Assembly (NCBI GenBank): GCA_950097015.1
Contig: CATNEN010000005.1
Location: 3,711,501-3,775,500, forward strand
Direction: 5' to 3'
Length of the DNA stretch: 64,000 nt
Source of the DNA: Macrostomum hystrix
Taxonomy: Eukaryota > Platyhelminthes > Macrostomidae
Under the pieces are notes generated by a model. It was given only the letters and a program-made list of their open reading frames with translations, made no database searches and was not told the DNA's origin. Made by a program: the position numbers and the translations under genes. Of this stretch, positions 54,751-64,000 are shown one piece after another. Numbering within the stretch: the first letter of the stretch is position 1; each line of letters opens with the position of its first letter.

Positions 54751-54989
54751 ATATATTTGAACAAAGGTTAAAAAGACACTGGATAACAAATGTAATCATA
54801 AAGACGCAAAAAGTTGCAATTTTTTGCTACTTAGTACGTTTAAAAAGTCTGAAATCATTTTCTATTTTGTTAAAAGCAAAGAGTAGTTAACGGTATTAAT
54901 AAATCCGTTATCTGCATACAAGGAAATAATACGAATGGATTGATTGTGGGAATGCAATTTTTTATCCAAAATGATAACTGTACTTGCTG

Positions 54990-55465
54990 GGATGACTTGT
55001 GAATGGGGGCGGATGGCTTGTGAATGGGGGTGGATGGCTTGTGAATGGGAGCGGATGACTTGTGAATGGCCGGCTGATGGCTTGTGAATGGGGGGCGGAT
55101 GACTTGTGAATGGGGGTGGATGGCTTGTGAATGGGAGCGGATGACTTGTGAATGGCCGGCTGATGGCTTGTGAATGGGTGGCGGATGGCTTGTGAATGGG
55201 GGGCGGATGACTTGTGAATGGGAGGCGGATGGTTTGTGAATGGGGGGCGGATGACTTGTGAATGGGAGGCGGATGGTTTGTGAATGGGGGGCTGATTGCT
55301 TGTGAATGGGGGGCGGATGACTTGTGAATGGCCGGCTGATGGCTTGTGAATGGGGGGCGGATGACTTGTGAATGGGAGGCGGATGGTTTGTGAATGGGGG
55401 GCTGATTCCTTGTGAATGGGGGGCTGATGGCTTGTGAATGGGGGGCTGATGACTTGTGAATGAGG
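54990..55465. repeat. 20-21-bp minisatellite, about 22 copies
   Basis: Unit cggatgacttgtgaatgggg plus g, with cggctgatggc and tggatggc variants. The plus strand has frequent GGGG/GGGGG. Intergenic, at the 3' side of the single-pass membrane protein gene. Confidence 0.92.
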
Positions 55466-55646
55466 GAATGGTTTTAATATGCGTCGGATTAGAAGTACCA
55501 GTTTAAATATTGGATTGTGATTTCAAATGCTGTCACGACAGGAAATATCTGATTTTAACAAAGTGCAAACCGCTGAACAACAGATAAATATGGATCATTT
55601 TATCAGCCTCGTCAGCCATTGGCGATGCTCGTTTGTGTTGCCGGGC

Positions 55647-56231
55647 TTAAAAATATGAGCCACCCCCGACTCCGCGTCTATTGCCGCTCTGCCCGGAGCT
55701 GCCGGCATCAAAAAAGTCGGTGCAGCTCTCGCCGAAGCCTCCGCCGCCGCCGCCGCCGCCGCCTCCACCGCCGCCTGACAAGGAAAAGTTCTGATGCTGC
55801 TGCTGCTGCTGCTGCTGCTGTCGCTTAGTTTTGCGAAATCCTTGCATAGCAACAGACAGTCCGGCACTGGACGAGACACCGGTGCCGTTGCCAGCCAGAT
55901 CGCCGACCTGATGCGCGCCGCTGCCGACTTGTGTAAGACTGCGGCCTCCAGTCGAGGCTGACATCTGGACCCCGCCGGTGGACAAGCCGCCACCGCCGCC
56001 TTTAGAATTCGGGCCATTGTGCCAGCGACCAATCTTTCTCCGATGGTGATAGCGCAGGAATGACACCAGCAGACAGGCGAGAAATAGCAGGGCCAGGGCC
56101 AGGTGTGCCAGCCAGATCGGCCTCGGCGCCGGAGTCAACGATGACACTGCAGACGACGATGTAGCGGCTGCAACCGATGACGCGTCAGCGGAGGTTGTCG
56201 TGAACGTGCCCGCATTGTCCAGTGTAGACAT
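55647..56231 (-). CDS. single-pass membrane protein with poly-Gln and poly-Gly tail, family unknown
   Basis: 194 residues from ATG 56231 to TGA 55647. The start lies five bases after a good minus-strand acceptor (cttttttcag, exon from 56236), so a 5' UTR exon is likely; an in-frame ATG at 56282 would lie in that intron. The N-terminal 45 residues are Ser/Thr/Ala-rich with no signal peptide. The membrane segment is about residues 39-60 (IWLAHLALALLFLACLLVSF), followed at once by basic RYHHRRK, giving an outside-N, inside-C orientation. The cytoplasmic tail is Gly/Ser-rich with Q8 and a run of about 13 Gly, and ends GVGGGSYF. I recognise no domain. The frame has high GC, like the other coding exons, but low complexity lowers confidence. 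Confidence 0.6.
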   Translation of the reverse strand: MSTLDNAGTFTTTSADASSVAAATSSSAVSSLTPAPRPIWLAHLALALLFLACLLVSFLRYHHRRKIGRWHNGPNSKGGGGGLSTGGVQMSASTGGRSLTQVGSGAHQVGDLAGNGTGVSSSAGLSVAMQGFRKTKRQQQQQQQQHQNFSLSGGGGGGGGGGGGGFGESCTDFFDAGSSGQSGNRRGVGGGSYF

Positions 56232-56239
56232 CTTTTCTG

Positions 56240-56910
56240 AAAAAAGGAATATCTTTCTCCTAAGCATCGAACTCAAACTCATAGCAGTCCTATTTACTCA
56301 GCTTTCAGTATCCAGCGAGGTCTCAAATCGGGTTGGATCGCCCGGAGAGGAAAAGAAGAAGATGGCTCCCCCCTCTCAATTCCTTCCCCCTATTCGCTTT
56401 GCTTTTCCCAAATTTTTTTCTGTCCTATTTAGCAGTAGGGCAAGCAATCAGTTCAGGGCGTGGCTTAACTGCTGCTACTATCTGCCATAGGCCAGTGAGG
56501 ACTGAATATACACACTATACGAGATAGAGCATCTGCTGGAGATGATAAAGTAGTCATATGCATACATACTAGTATATTTTATCGTCATCTGTCTGTATAG
56601 AGTCAGCTATTCGATTCGAATTAATGGCTAAAGGACTTTGTCTAGCATTCGGGTCAGATGGGTTTGATGTTCTCAATTTTGATTTACATGATGGCAGATT
56701 CCTGTTTCGTATTTTAAAATCCGCCGATTTTCGTTTAGCCACGCTAGTGGATTTAATTAGGAATAATAATGCTAGAATTTTTAATTGGCAATTGAGAGAG
56801 GTTCAGTAAATTTTTATTCAAATATTCACATTTTTGCCGTCACGAGTGGATTCATGTGACTCCCTGTGTCATCAATATCATAGATTTTTTTCTTTTAGAT
56901 TTATTTTAGA
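56240..56910. other. upstream flank of the membrane-protein gene
   Basis: Unique DNA. 56624-56809 is open for 61 codons from an ATG, with no recognisable domain; I do not call it. No array until 56915. Confidence 0.45.
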
Positions 56911-56914
56911 TAGA

Positions 56915-58025
56915 TTGAGATGATTGAGACACAGGGTGAGATGATTGAGACTCAGGGTGAGATGATTGAGACTCAGGGTGAGATGATTGAGACTCAGGGT
57001 AAGATGATTGAGACTCAGGGTGAGATGATTGAGACTCAGGGTGAGATGATTGAGACTCAGGGTGAGATGATTGAGACTCAGGGTGAGATGATTGAGACTC
57101 AGGGTGGGATGATTGAGACTCAGGGTGAGGTGACACAGATTCAGAGTAAGATGAGAGAGATTTAGAACGAGCTGGGAGAGATTCAGAGTGAGATGGGAGA
57201 GATTCAGAGTGAGATGAGAGAGATTCAGGGCAAGGTGAGAGATTCAGAGTGAGAGGAGAGAGATTCAGATTGAGATGGGAGAGATTCAGAGTGAGATGGG
57301 AGAGATTCAGATTGAGATGGGAGAGATTCAGAGTGAGATGGGAGAGATTCAGATTGAGATGGGAGAGATTCAGATTGAGGTGGAAGAGATTCAGAGTGAG
57401 ATGGGAGAGATTCAGATTGAGATGGGAGAGATTCAGAGTGAGATGGGAGAGATTCAGAGTGAGATGGGAGAGATTCAGAGTGAGATGAGAGAGATTCAGG
57501 GCAAGGTGAGAGATTCAGAGTGAGAGGAGAGAGATTCAGATTGAGATGGGAGAGATTCAGAGTAAGATGAGAGAGATTCAGAGTGAGATGGGAGAGATTC
57601 AGATTGAGATGGGAGAGATTTAGAATGAGATGAGAGAGATTCAGAGTAAGATGAGAGAGATTCAGAGTGAGATGAGAGAGATTCAGGTGAGATGAGAGAG
57701 ATTCAGGGTGAGATGAGAAAGATTCAGAGTGGGATGGGAGAGATTCAGGTGAGATGAGAGAGATTCAGGGTGAGATTAGAAAGATTCAGATTGAGATGGG
57801 AGAGATTCAGATTGAGATGGGAGAGATTTAGAATGAGATGAGAGAGATTTAGAATGAGATGAGAGAGATTCAGAGTGAGATGAGAGAGATTTAGAATGAG
57901 ATGAGAGAGATTCAGATTGAGATGGGAGAGATTTAGAATGAGATGAGAGAGATTCAGATTGAGATGGGAGAGATTTAGAATGAGATGAGAGAGATTCAGA
58001 GTGGGATGGATGAGTTTCAGGATGA
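56915..58025. repeat. two adjoining 21-bp minisatellites
   Basis: 56915-57140: about 11 units of gagatgattgagactcaggg plus t, very homogeneous. 57165-58025: about 40 units of gagatgggagagattcagag plus t, with attgagatg and aatgagatg variants. The two units are clearly related (gagatg...gag...attca/actca), so one array probably derived from the other. Confidence 0.94.
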
Positions 58026-58520
58026 GATGATAATATATTTTCCATGTTCGTGTAGCGCAGTGTTTCGTACTATAATAAAGAATGGAGCTGTGTATCATTG
58101 AGTAAAACGTGCCAAATTAGTAAAAATCTTTTCCCAGAAAGGAAGTAGGGAAAAAATAAGAAGAAAAAGGCTGGGCATGACAAATTGAAATCCCTAGTAC
58201 AATGCGGTACAGGGATTTAGATGGGAAATCTGAGACAGTAGGTTTGTGATGCGGGTAATTTGAGAATTAATAATACAGGAGTCCTGTCTGTAGAGTCGAC
58301 TGCAGCCTCTTGCAGTCTTCAATTGAGCTTCCGAGGTTCCGAGTATCCGGATTGAGAAAGATTTCCCGCTTTCTAAGAAATTTCTAAGAAAAGGAAACTA
58401 CTTTCTAGAGCACCACACACAATGAGCCGGCATCCGATTGTTAAGAGGCGAGATTCGCAGGCCCATATAATCCATTGGTTTTTATTTTCATAGTCTGAGC
58501 ACAAAGCAACACTTTTTGCG
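58026..58520. other. unique intergenic DNA
   Basis: No gene recognised. A short inverted repeat aaatccct...agggattt lies at about 58189-58220 with gtac arms inside. Confidence 0.45.
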
Positions 58521-58524
58521 CCGA

Positions 58525-58740
58525 GTAATGAGTAATGGACTCACGAGTTGAAGGTCAGGGGTGCGATTCCCAATTTCTACCGGAGCAATTTTTCCCCCTT
58601 CAGCAAAACACTTAATATCTGCATTGCTTCAGTTCACCGAACTGTTAAATGGGTGGCGTCCGACCAGTCCATGGACTGAACAGCAATATCTGCGGCTGTG
58701 CTGTCGGCTGCACATCTGGCCTTATTTAGGCACCAATAAT
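58525..58740 (+). mobile_element. tRNA-derived SINE, family A, near full length
   Basis: Head with gactcacgagttgaaggtca and B-box-like ggtgcgattccc; body cacttaatatctgcattgct, cagttcaccgaactgttaaa, agtccatggactgaacag; tail gctgtgctgtcggctgcaca then tctggcc. The same parts, inverted, are at 61128-61415. The middle (about 60 bp) present in the other copy is deleted here. Confidence 0.75.
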
Positions 58741-59335
58741 TTATCATTTCCATCGCGCCGGGATTGGAACCATTGACGTCCGTCAAAGCTAACGTGCTTC
58801 AAAGCTAATGATCTCTAGATTCCCGCCTTATATTCTCGCACCTATCAATCACTCAGCTATCTTAGCCCTACAAAAGATACAGTACAGATTCCTTTGAAGT
58901 GCCAGCAAACCTATGGCATATAATAAATTTTCCTATACAATCTTTGATAGCGACACTCACGGCTCGCGCAAATGAAAGGATCTTTAGACGAGTAATAGAA
59001 AGTACTTTTATTATTAATATGAAGTCTCTTTGTAGCTAAGGAACTCTTTTTCAGAATTCGCCAAAAATTCATCAATAGCTGTTGAAGCGTGCCATTCAGG
59101 TGACAGGACGGGATAAAAATGGCCGCTTTTAATCGGCTGAGATTCAGAATAAATCCCACAAAAAGTGTCTGGTCGGTTCTTTTCATATCCTCACACATAC
59201 ATAATCAAACTAAAAGGCAAGGAAGAGACTGAATAATTTCAGAAAGTTTTTCACTTGGCCACGACTTTCGGCGCCAACACCAAACAATTTCTCATTCGCT
59301 CGATTTAGCATAGTGCACGCCTGTTTATCTCACAC
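58741..59335. other. unique intergenic DNA
   Basis: Moderately AT-rich. One minus-strand stretch (59198-58911) is open for 95 codons, without domain or splice support. Nothing called. Confidence 0.45.
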
Positions 59336-60815
59336 TCACACACTGCCTATCAATCTCACTCTCTCACACTTTCTGTCTATCAATCTAACTCTCGCCCTCT
59401 CTGTCTATCAATCTAACTCTCGCCCTCTCTGTCTATCAATCTAACTCTCGCCCTCTCTGTCTATCAATCTTACTCTCGCCCTCTCTGTCTATCAATCTCA
59501 CTCTCGCCCTCTCTGTCTATCAATCTTACTCTCGCCCTCTGTGTATCAATCTCACTCTCGCCCTCTCTGTCTATCAATCTCACACACTCTGTCTATCAAT
59601 CTCATTCTCGCCCTCTCTGTCTATCAATCTCACTCTCGCCCTCTCTGTCTATCAATCTCACTCTCTCGGTCTATCAATCTCACTCTCTCGCACTCTGTCT
59701 ATCAATCTCACTCTCTCACAGTCTCTGTCTATCAATCTCACTCTGTGTCCATCAATCTCACTCTCTCAAGTCTCTGTCTATCAATCTCACTCTCTCACAG
59801 TCTCTGTCTATCAATTTCACTCTCTCATAGTCTCTGTCTATCAATCTCACTCTCTCACAGTCTCTGTCTATCAATCTCTCTCTCACACTCTCTGTCTATC
59901 AATCTCTCTCTCACACTCTCTGTCTCTCAATCTCACTTTCTCACACTCTCTGTCAATCAATCTCACTCTCTGTCTATCAATCTTACTCTCTCACACTCTG
60001 TCTATCAATCTCACTCTGTGTCCATCAATCTCACTCTCTCACAGTCTCTGTCTATCAATCTCACTCTCTCAAGTCTCTGTCTATCAATCTCACTCTCTCA
60101 CAGTCTCTGTCTATCAATCTCACTCTCTCACACTCTCTGTCTATCAATCTTACTCTCACACACTCTGTCAATCAATCTCACTCTCTCGCACTCTCTGTCA
60201 ATCAATCTCACTCTCTCACAGTCTCTGTCTAATCAATCTCACTCTGTGTCCATCAATCTCACTCTCTCACAGTCTCTGTCTATCAATCTCACTCCGTGTC
60301 AATCAATCTCACTCTCTCGCACTCTCTGTCAATCAATCTCACTCTCTCACAGTCTCTGTCTAATCAATCTCACTCTGTGTCCATCAATCTCACTCTCTCA
60401 CAGTCTGTCTAATCAATCTCACTCTGTGTCCATCAATCTCACTCTCTCACAGTCTGTCTAATCAATCTCACTCTGTGTCCATCAATCTCACTCTCTCACA
60501 GTCTCTGTCTAATCAATCTCACTCTCTCACACTCTCTGTCAATCAATCTCACTCTGTCGCCCTCTGTCTATCAATCTCACTCTCGCCCTCTCTGTCTATC
60601 AATCTCACAGTCTCTGTCTATCAATCTCACTCCGTGTCAATCAATCTCACTCTCTCGCAGTCTCTGTCAATCAATCTCACACTCGCACTCTCTGTCTATC
60701 AATCTCACTCTCTCACAGTCTCTGTCTATCAATCTCCTCTGTGTCTATCAATCTCACTCTCTCACACTCCCTGTCTATCAATCTCACAAAAATTTGTTTA
60801 TCAATCTCACCCAAT
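59336..60815. repeat. degenerate 18-36-bp array (tctgtctatcaatctcactc)
   Basis: Core tctgtctatcaatctcactc with variable spacers ctcgccc, tctcacag, tgtgtcca; about 70 cores. Spacing is irregular, so it is less homogenised than the other arrays. Pyrimidine-rich on the plus strand. Confidence 0.92.
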
Positions 60816-61127
60816 CTGTATTAGAATTCACTCAAAGTAAAAAGTAACAAAAACAAGCCTTGACAAAAAACTGATTTGTCAATTATTCATAATCACGTTG
60901 GCATTTGACATTGAAACTTGACACAGGACAAAATGCATTTTCAATTGAGACTTTTACTAGTATATTTTTGTTTGATTTATTAAAACAAAACTGTCGGTTT
61001 TGTACCCAATTCTAACGCAAAGACACACTGTTAATAGAAATTAGCATATTACAATTGTAAATGTCCACTAAATGCAGAAAATTGCAAACTATTTAATACT
61101 TAATATTTTTATTTTTAATAATAGCTG

Positions 61128-61415
61128 ATTACACCTGCCCCGATTGGGCCAGATGTGCAGCCGACAGCACAGCCGCTGCTATTGCGCGGCGCATCTGAAG
61201 GCTGCGTACAGTCAGTTCAGTCCATGGACTGGGGGGACGCCACACCCACCCTCAATTACCCCAGCTGACCCTGGTACCCATTTAACAGCTGGGTGAACTG
61301 AAGCAATGCACAGTTAAGTATGTTGCTTAAGGACACAAATTGTTCCGTTCGAAATTGGGAATCGAACCTCTGACCTTCAAGGAGTGAGTCCCACGCTCTA
61401 ACCACTAGAGCAGGC
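61128..61415 (-). mobile_element. tRNA-derived SINE, family A, full-length copy on minus strand
   Basis: Minus-strand order: ctagtggttagagcgtggga (A-box region), ccttgaaggtcagaggttcg then attccc (B-box), ttaactgtgcattgcttcag, ttcacccagctgttaaatgg, gtccatggactgaactgact, and gctgtgctgtcggctgcaca then tctggcccaatcgg. About 290 bp. It lies just downstream of the SHQ1 stop. Confidence 0.82.
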
Positions 61416-61523
61416 TTGATCAATTTCATAGCACGATTAATCGATTTCATAATCCGATGAAATTCTTTAACATGATAGATCAGTTATCAGGTGATAATTT
61501 AGATTAAAACATGAATCAATCGA

Positions 61524-63859
61524 TCAAGCGTTGTTGTCGTCCCTCGCATCCGCCTCGGCAGCCTCTTCCCAGCTGGTCAGATCCAGTCCAACTTCGGCCT
61601 TCTGAAATTCGGCAGCTCCGTTGAGCACAGAATCGGCCAGGGAGTTGAGCAGGTCACTAGGGCAGGCCTGTAGCCAGCGACACATGTCAGTCACGGTCAG
61701 GTAGTTAATTGGAGCAAATCCGTCCGCCCCAGCTAATAAACGCTCGATTCTTAATAGACAATCTGAAGCTAATTGTTTGTTGCTAAGGACGCTAGCCGTA
61801 TCCATGGCAACCAGGTGGCAGAGTTTCCAGCTGCGCATCAGACTGTAGGCTAGGAGCCGGCGGTAGCAGGACCGAAGCAGCTGAGGCAAGGATGTCAGCG
61901 GACACTGGCACGACAGACAAGCGGCCTGGGTTAGGATTGATCGGGCCGACTCTGGCGTCTGAAATCACAGGTGGAACACAGGGGAGATGCCATTATTTTA
62001 CAGTGACGAAAATCCTGGATGGCCTATAAAATGACACTTGATCACTAATATAGATCACGATGATCAGAATAATCATCGAAGATAAGAATGGTCAAAGACA
62101 GGGAATCGAAATTAGGATGAGGATGGTCATAAGGATGAGAATGGTCATGAGGATGAGGATGGTCATGAGGATGAGAATGGTCATAAGGATGAGAATGGTC
62201 ATGAGGATGAGAATGGTCATGAGGATGAGAATGGTCATAAGGATGGGAATGGTCATGAGGATGAGAATGGTCATGAGGATGAAAATGGTCATAAGGATGA
62301 GAATGGTCATAAGGATGAGAATGGTCATGAGGATGAAAATGGTCATAAGGATGAGAACGGTCATGAGGATGAGGATGGTCATAAGGATGAGAATGGTCAT
62401 GAGGATGAGAATGGTCATGAGGATGAGGATGGTCATGAGGATGAGGATGGTCATGAGGATGAGGATCGTCATGAGGATGAGGATGGTCATGAGGATGAGG
62501 ATGGTCATGAGGATGAGGATGGTTATGAGGATGAGAATGGTCATGAGGATGAAAATGGTCGTGAGGATGAGAATGGTCATGAGGATGAGAACAAACCTGT
62601 TCGCCCTCGCAAACTCGCCAGTCCAGGCAGAAGGCGAACAGCAGATCGGCCAGGGACATGAGGCAGACTCGCAGTTCCCAGCCACTCTCCGGGGGCAGCA
62701 ATGGCTTCCTGGGCAGTTGCATCAGTCGCAACCGACGTTCTTCGGGATCCAGCGGCGGCGGCAGGTTGTCCTTGTCGTTCAAAATACTGACGAGCAGTTC
62801 CGACGGGTCGTATAGGTCAGCCAAATAATATTCCGCATCGAAATGAGCCTCTTCAAGGGCCTCCTTGGCTGCGAGACGATCCGAGTGACTCAACTGAGCC
62901 AGGTCCGGGAGCAGATGGTCTAGACCTGGGGCGAATGGGAGAGTTCAGGTGAGTCAGGGAGAGTTCAGGTGAGTCAGGGAGAGTTCCAGTGAGTCAAGGA
63001 GAGTTCCAGTGAGTCAGGGAGAGTTCCAGTGAGTCAGGGAGAGTTCCAGTGAGTCAGGGAGAGTTCAGGTGACTCAGGGAGAGTTCAGGTGAGTCAGGGA
63101 GAGTTCCAGTGAGTCAGGGAGAGTTCCAGTGAGTCAGGGAGAGTTCAGGTGAGTCAGGGAGAGTTCAGGTGAGTCAGGGAGAGTTCCAGTGAGTCAAGGA
63201 GAGTTCCAGTGAGTCAGGGAGAGTTCTAGTGAGTCAGGGAGAGTTCCAGTGAGTCAGGGAGAGTTCCAGTGAGTCAGGGAGAGTTCCAGTGAGTCAGGGA
63301 GAGTTCCAGTGAGTCAGGGAGAGTTTCAGTGAGTCAGGGAGAGTTCAGGTGAGTCAGGGAGAGTTCAGGTGACTCAGGGAGAGTTCAGGTGAGTCAGGGA
63401 GAGTTCTAGTGAGTCAGGGAGAGTTCCAGTGAGTCAGGGAGAGTTTCAGTGAGTCAGGGAGAGTTCAGGTGAGTCAGGGAGAGTTCAGGTGACTCAGGGA
63501 GAGTTCAGGTGAGTCAGGGAGAGTTCCAGTGAGTCAGGGAGAGTTCCAGTGAGTCAGGGAGAGTTCAGGTGAGTCAGGGAGAGTTCAGGTGACTCAGGGA
63601 GAGTTCAGGTGAGTCAGGGAGAGTTCCAGTGAGTCAGGGAGAGTTCCAGTGAGTCAGGGAGAGTTCAGGTGACTCAGGGAGAGTTCAGGTGAGTCAGGGA
63701 GAGTTCCAGTGAGTCAGGGAGAGTTCCAGTGAGTCAGGGAGAGTTCCAGTGAGTCAGGGAGAGTTCGGGTGAGTCACGTCTGCTTACCTCGAAGCATGGC
63801 AGCTGATTGCTCATCTCGACACCTAAAAGCGAAACCGATGCCACCGCCTTTGATGAAGC
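61524..63859 (-). CDS. SHQ1: SHQ1 homologue, C-terminal part (H/ACA RNP assembly factor)
   Basis: SHQ1 chaperones dyskerin/Cbf5 before it enters H/ACA snoRNPs and telomerase RNP. Three minus-strand exons: 63859-63788, 62925-62597, 61958-61524 (TGA), joined in phase, 277 residues; the N-terminal CS domain lies beyond the right edge. Family signatures of the Shq1 domain: GIGFAFR near the start, AHFDAEYYLADLYDP, RLMQLPRKPLLP, LADLLFAFCLDWRVCEGEQ joined to TPESARSILTQ (the TEGE...ESA motif), LMRSWKLCHLVAMDTASVL, and a C-terminus AEVGLDLTSWEEAAEADARD. Introns are 862 bp and 638 bp, each nearly filled by its own minisatellite. Donors gtaagc (63787) and gtttgt (62596); acceptors ccccag and tttcag. 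Homology is recognised from sequence pattern, not from a search. Confidence 0.85.
62098..62590. repeat. 18-bp minisatellite in SHQ1 last intron, about 27 copies
   Basis: Unit gaggatgagaatggtcat with ataagg and gaggat variants. It begins within a few bases of the SHQ1 donor at 62596. In the SHQ1 frame it reads His/Pro/Asp repeats (HPHDHS) that stay open to 62045. Confidence 0.95.
62935..63775. repeat. 20-bp minisatellite filling a SHQ1 intron, about 42 copies
   Basis: Units gagtcagggagagttccagt and gagtcagggagagttcaggt. The array runs from about 10 bp beyond the acceptor to about 12 bp from the donor, so the 862-bp intron is almost all repeat. The second unit type contains caggtgagt, the perfect 5' splice-site consensus, but on the antisense strand of SHQ1. 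Confidence 0.96.
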
Positions 63860-64000
63860 CTGCATTTTGGATAGCAAAATTTAAGTTTTGGTTATAATTA
63901 ATCAATAATGCGAAGTAAATTGGGAACTCATAATCATAAAAGCTGGAGCTACGAATCGAGAAATCTAAAACCACGAAATCTTTGAATAACCCGAATCTAG
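63860..64000. other. SHQ1 intron running off the right edge
   Basis: AT-rich, ends the window. The next upstream SHQ1 exon is not inside the window. An ATG at 63867 is in another frame from the SHQ1 exon and is not its start. Confidence 0.5.

Noticed and set aside
56624-56809. 61-codon plus-strand frame with ATG
   Set aside because: Short, no domain, no splice or poly(A) context; could be chance.

Overview
The window is animal nuclear DNA. It has split genes with GT-AG introns, metazoan-only domain architectures (TRIM-NHL, EMI plus EGF, claudin fold, WSC), SINE-like and MITE-like insertions, and no bacterial features. Coding exons are GC-rich and non-coding DNA is AT-rich. By my rough tally about 45 percent of the window is tandem repeat, in nearly thirty arrays with mostly unrelated units. 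A repeat-rich invertebrate, perhaps a spiralian such as a free-living flatworm, would fit, but the species is a guess.

Layout. (1) 1217-8990, plus strand: a TRIM-NHL gene (RING, two B-boxes, helical region, NHL propeller) in eight exons; its true start codon is not identified. (2) 9325-9992 and 10665-14722: two intergenic satellites, the second about 4 kb. (3) 16824-14817, minus: a two-exon claudin/PMP22-like four-pass membrane protein with a 420-bp MITE in its intron. (4) 18592-19370, plus: a secreted WSC plus PAN-like protein in two exons, followed at 20067-20841 by a tandem copy with a broken 5' half. (5) 48747-21772, minus: one 27-kb gene that I could assemble from signal peptide to stop in 22 exons with matching intron phases. 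It has a signal peptide, an EMI domain, nine EGF/cbEGF modules and about 24 laminin-type EGF modules, about 1611 residues. This is the MEGF6 architecture. Its introns hold arrays, two dispersed SINE-like families and a second MITE. (6) 51165-54750: a 33-bp satellite of about 108 units that is open on both strands. (7) 56231-55647, minus: a single-pass membrane protein with poly-Gln and poly-Gly in its tail. (8) 63859-61524, minus: the C-terminal three exons of SHQ1, the H/ACA RNP assembly factor; the gene continues past the window edge.

How the parts relate. The genes are independent and unrelated in function (translational/RNA regulation, junction-type membrane protein, secreted matrix proteins, snoRNP assembly); there is no operon-like logic. 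The strongest common theme is structural. Several introns are only about 100 bp, while nearly all long introns are filled, almost from splice site to splice site, by a private minisatellite. The exon structures given here were derived by hand from splice-site consensus, reading-frame phase and domain continuity; no transcript data were used.
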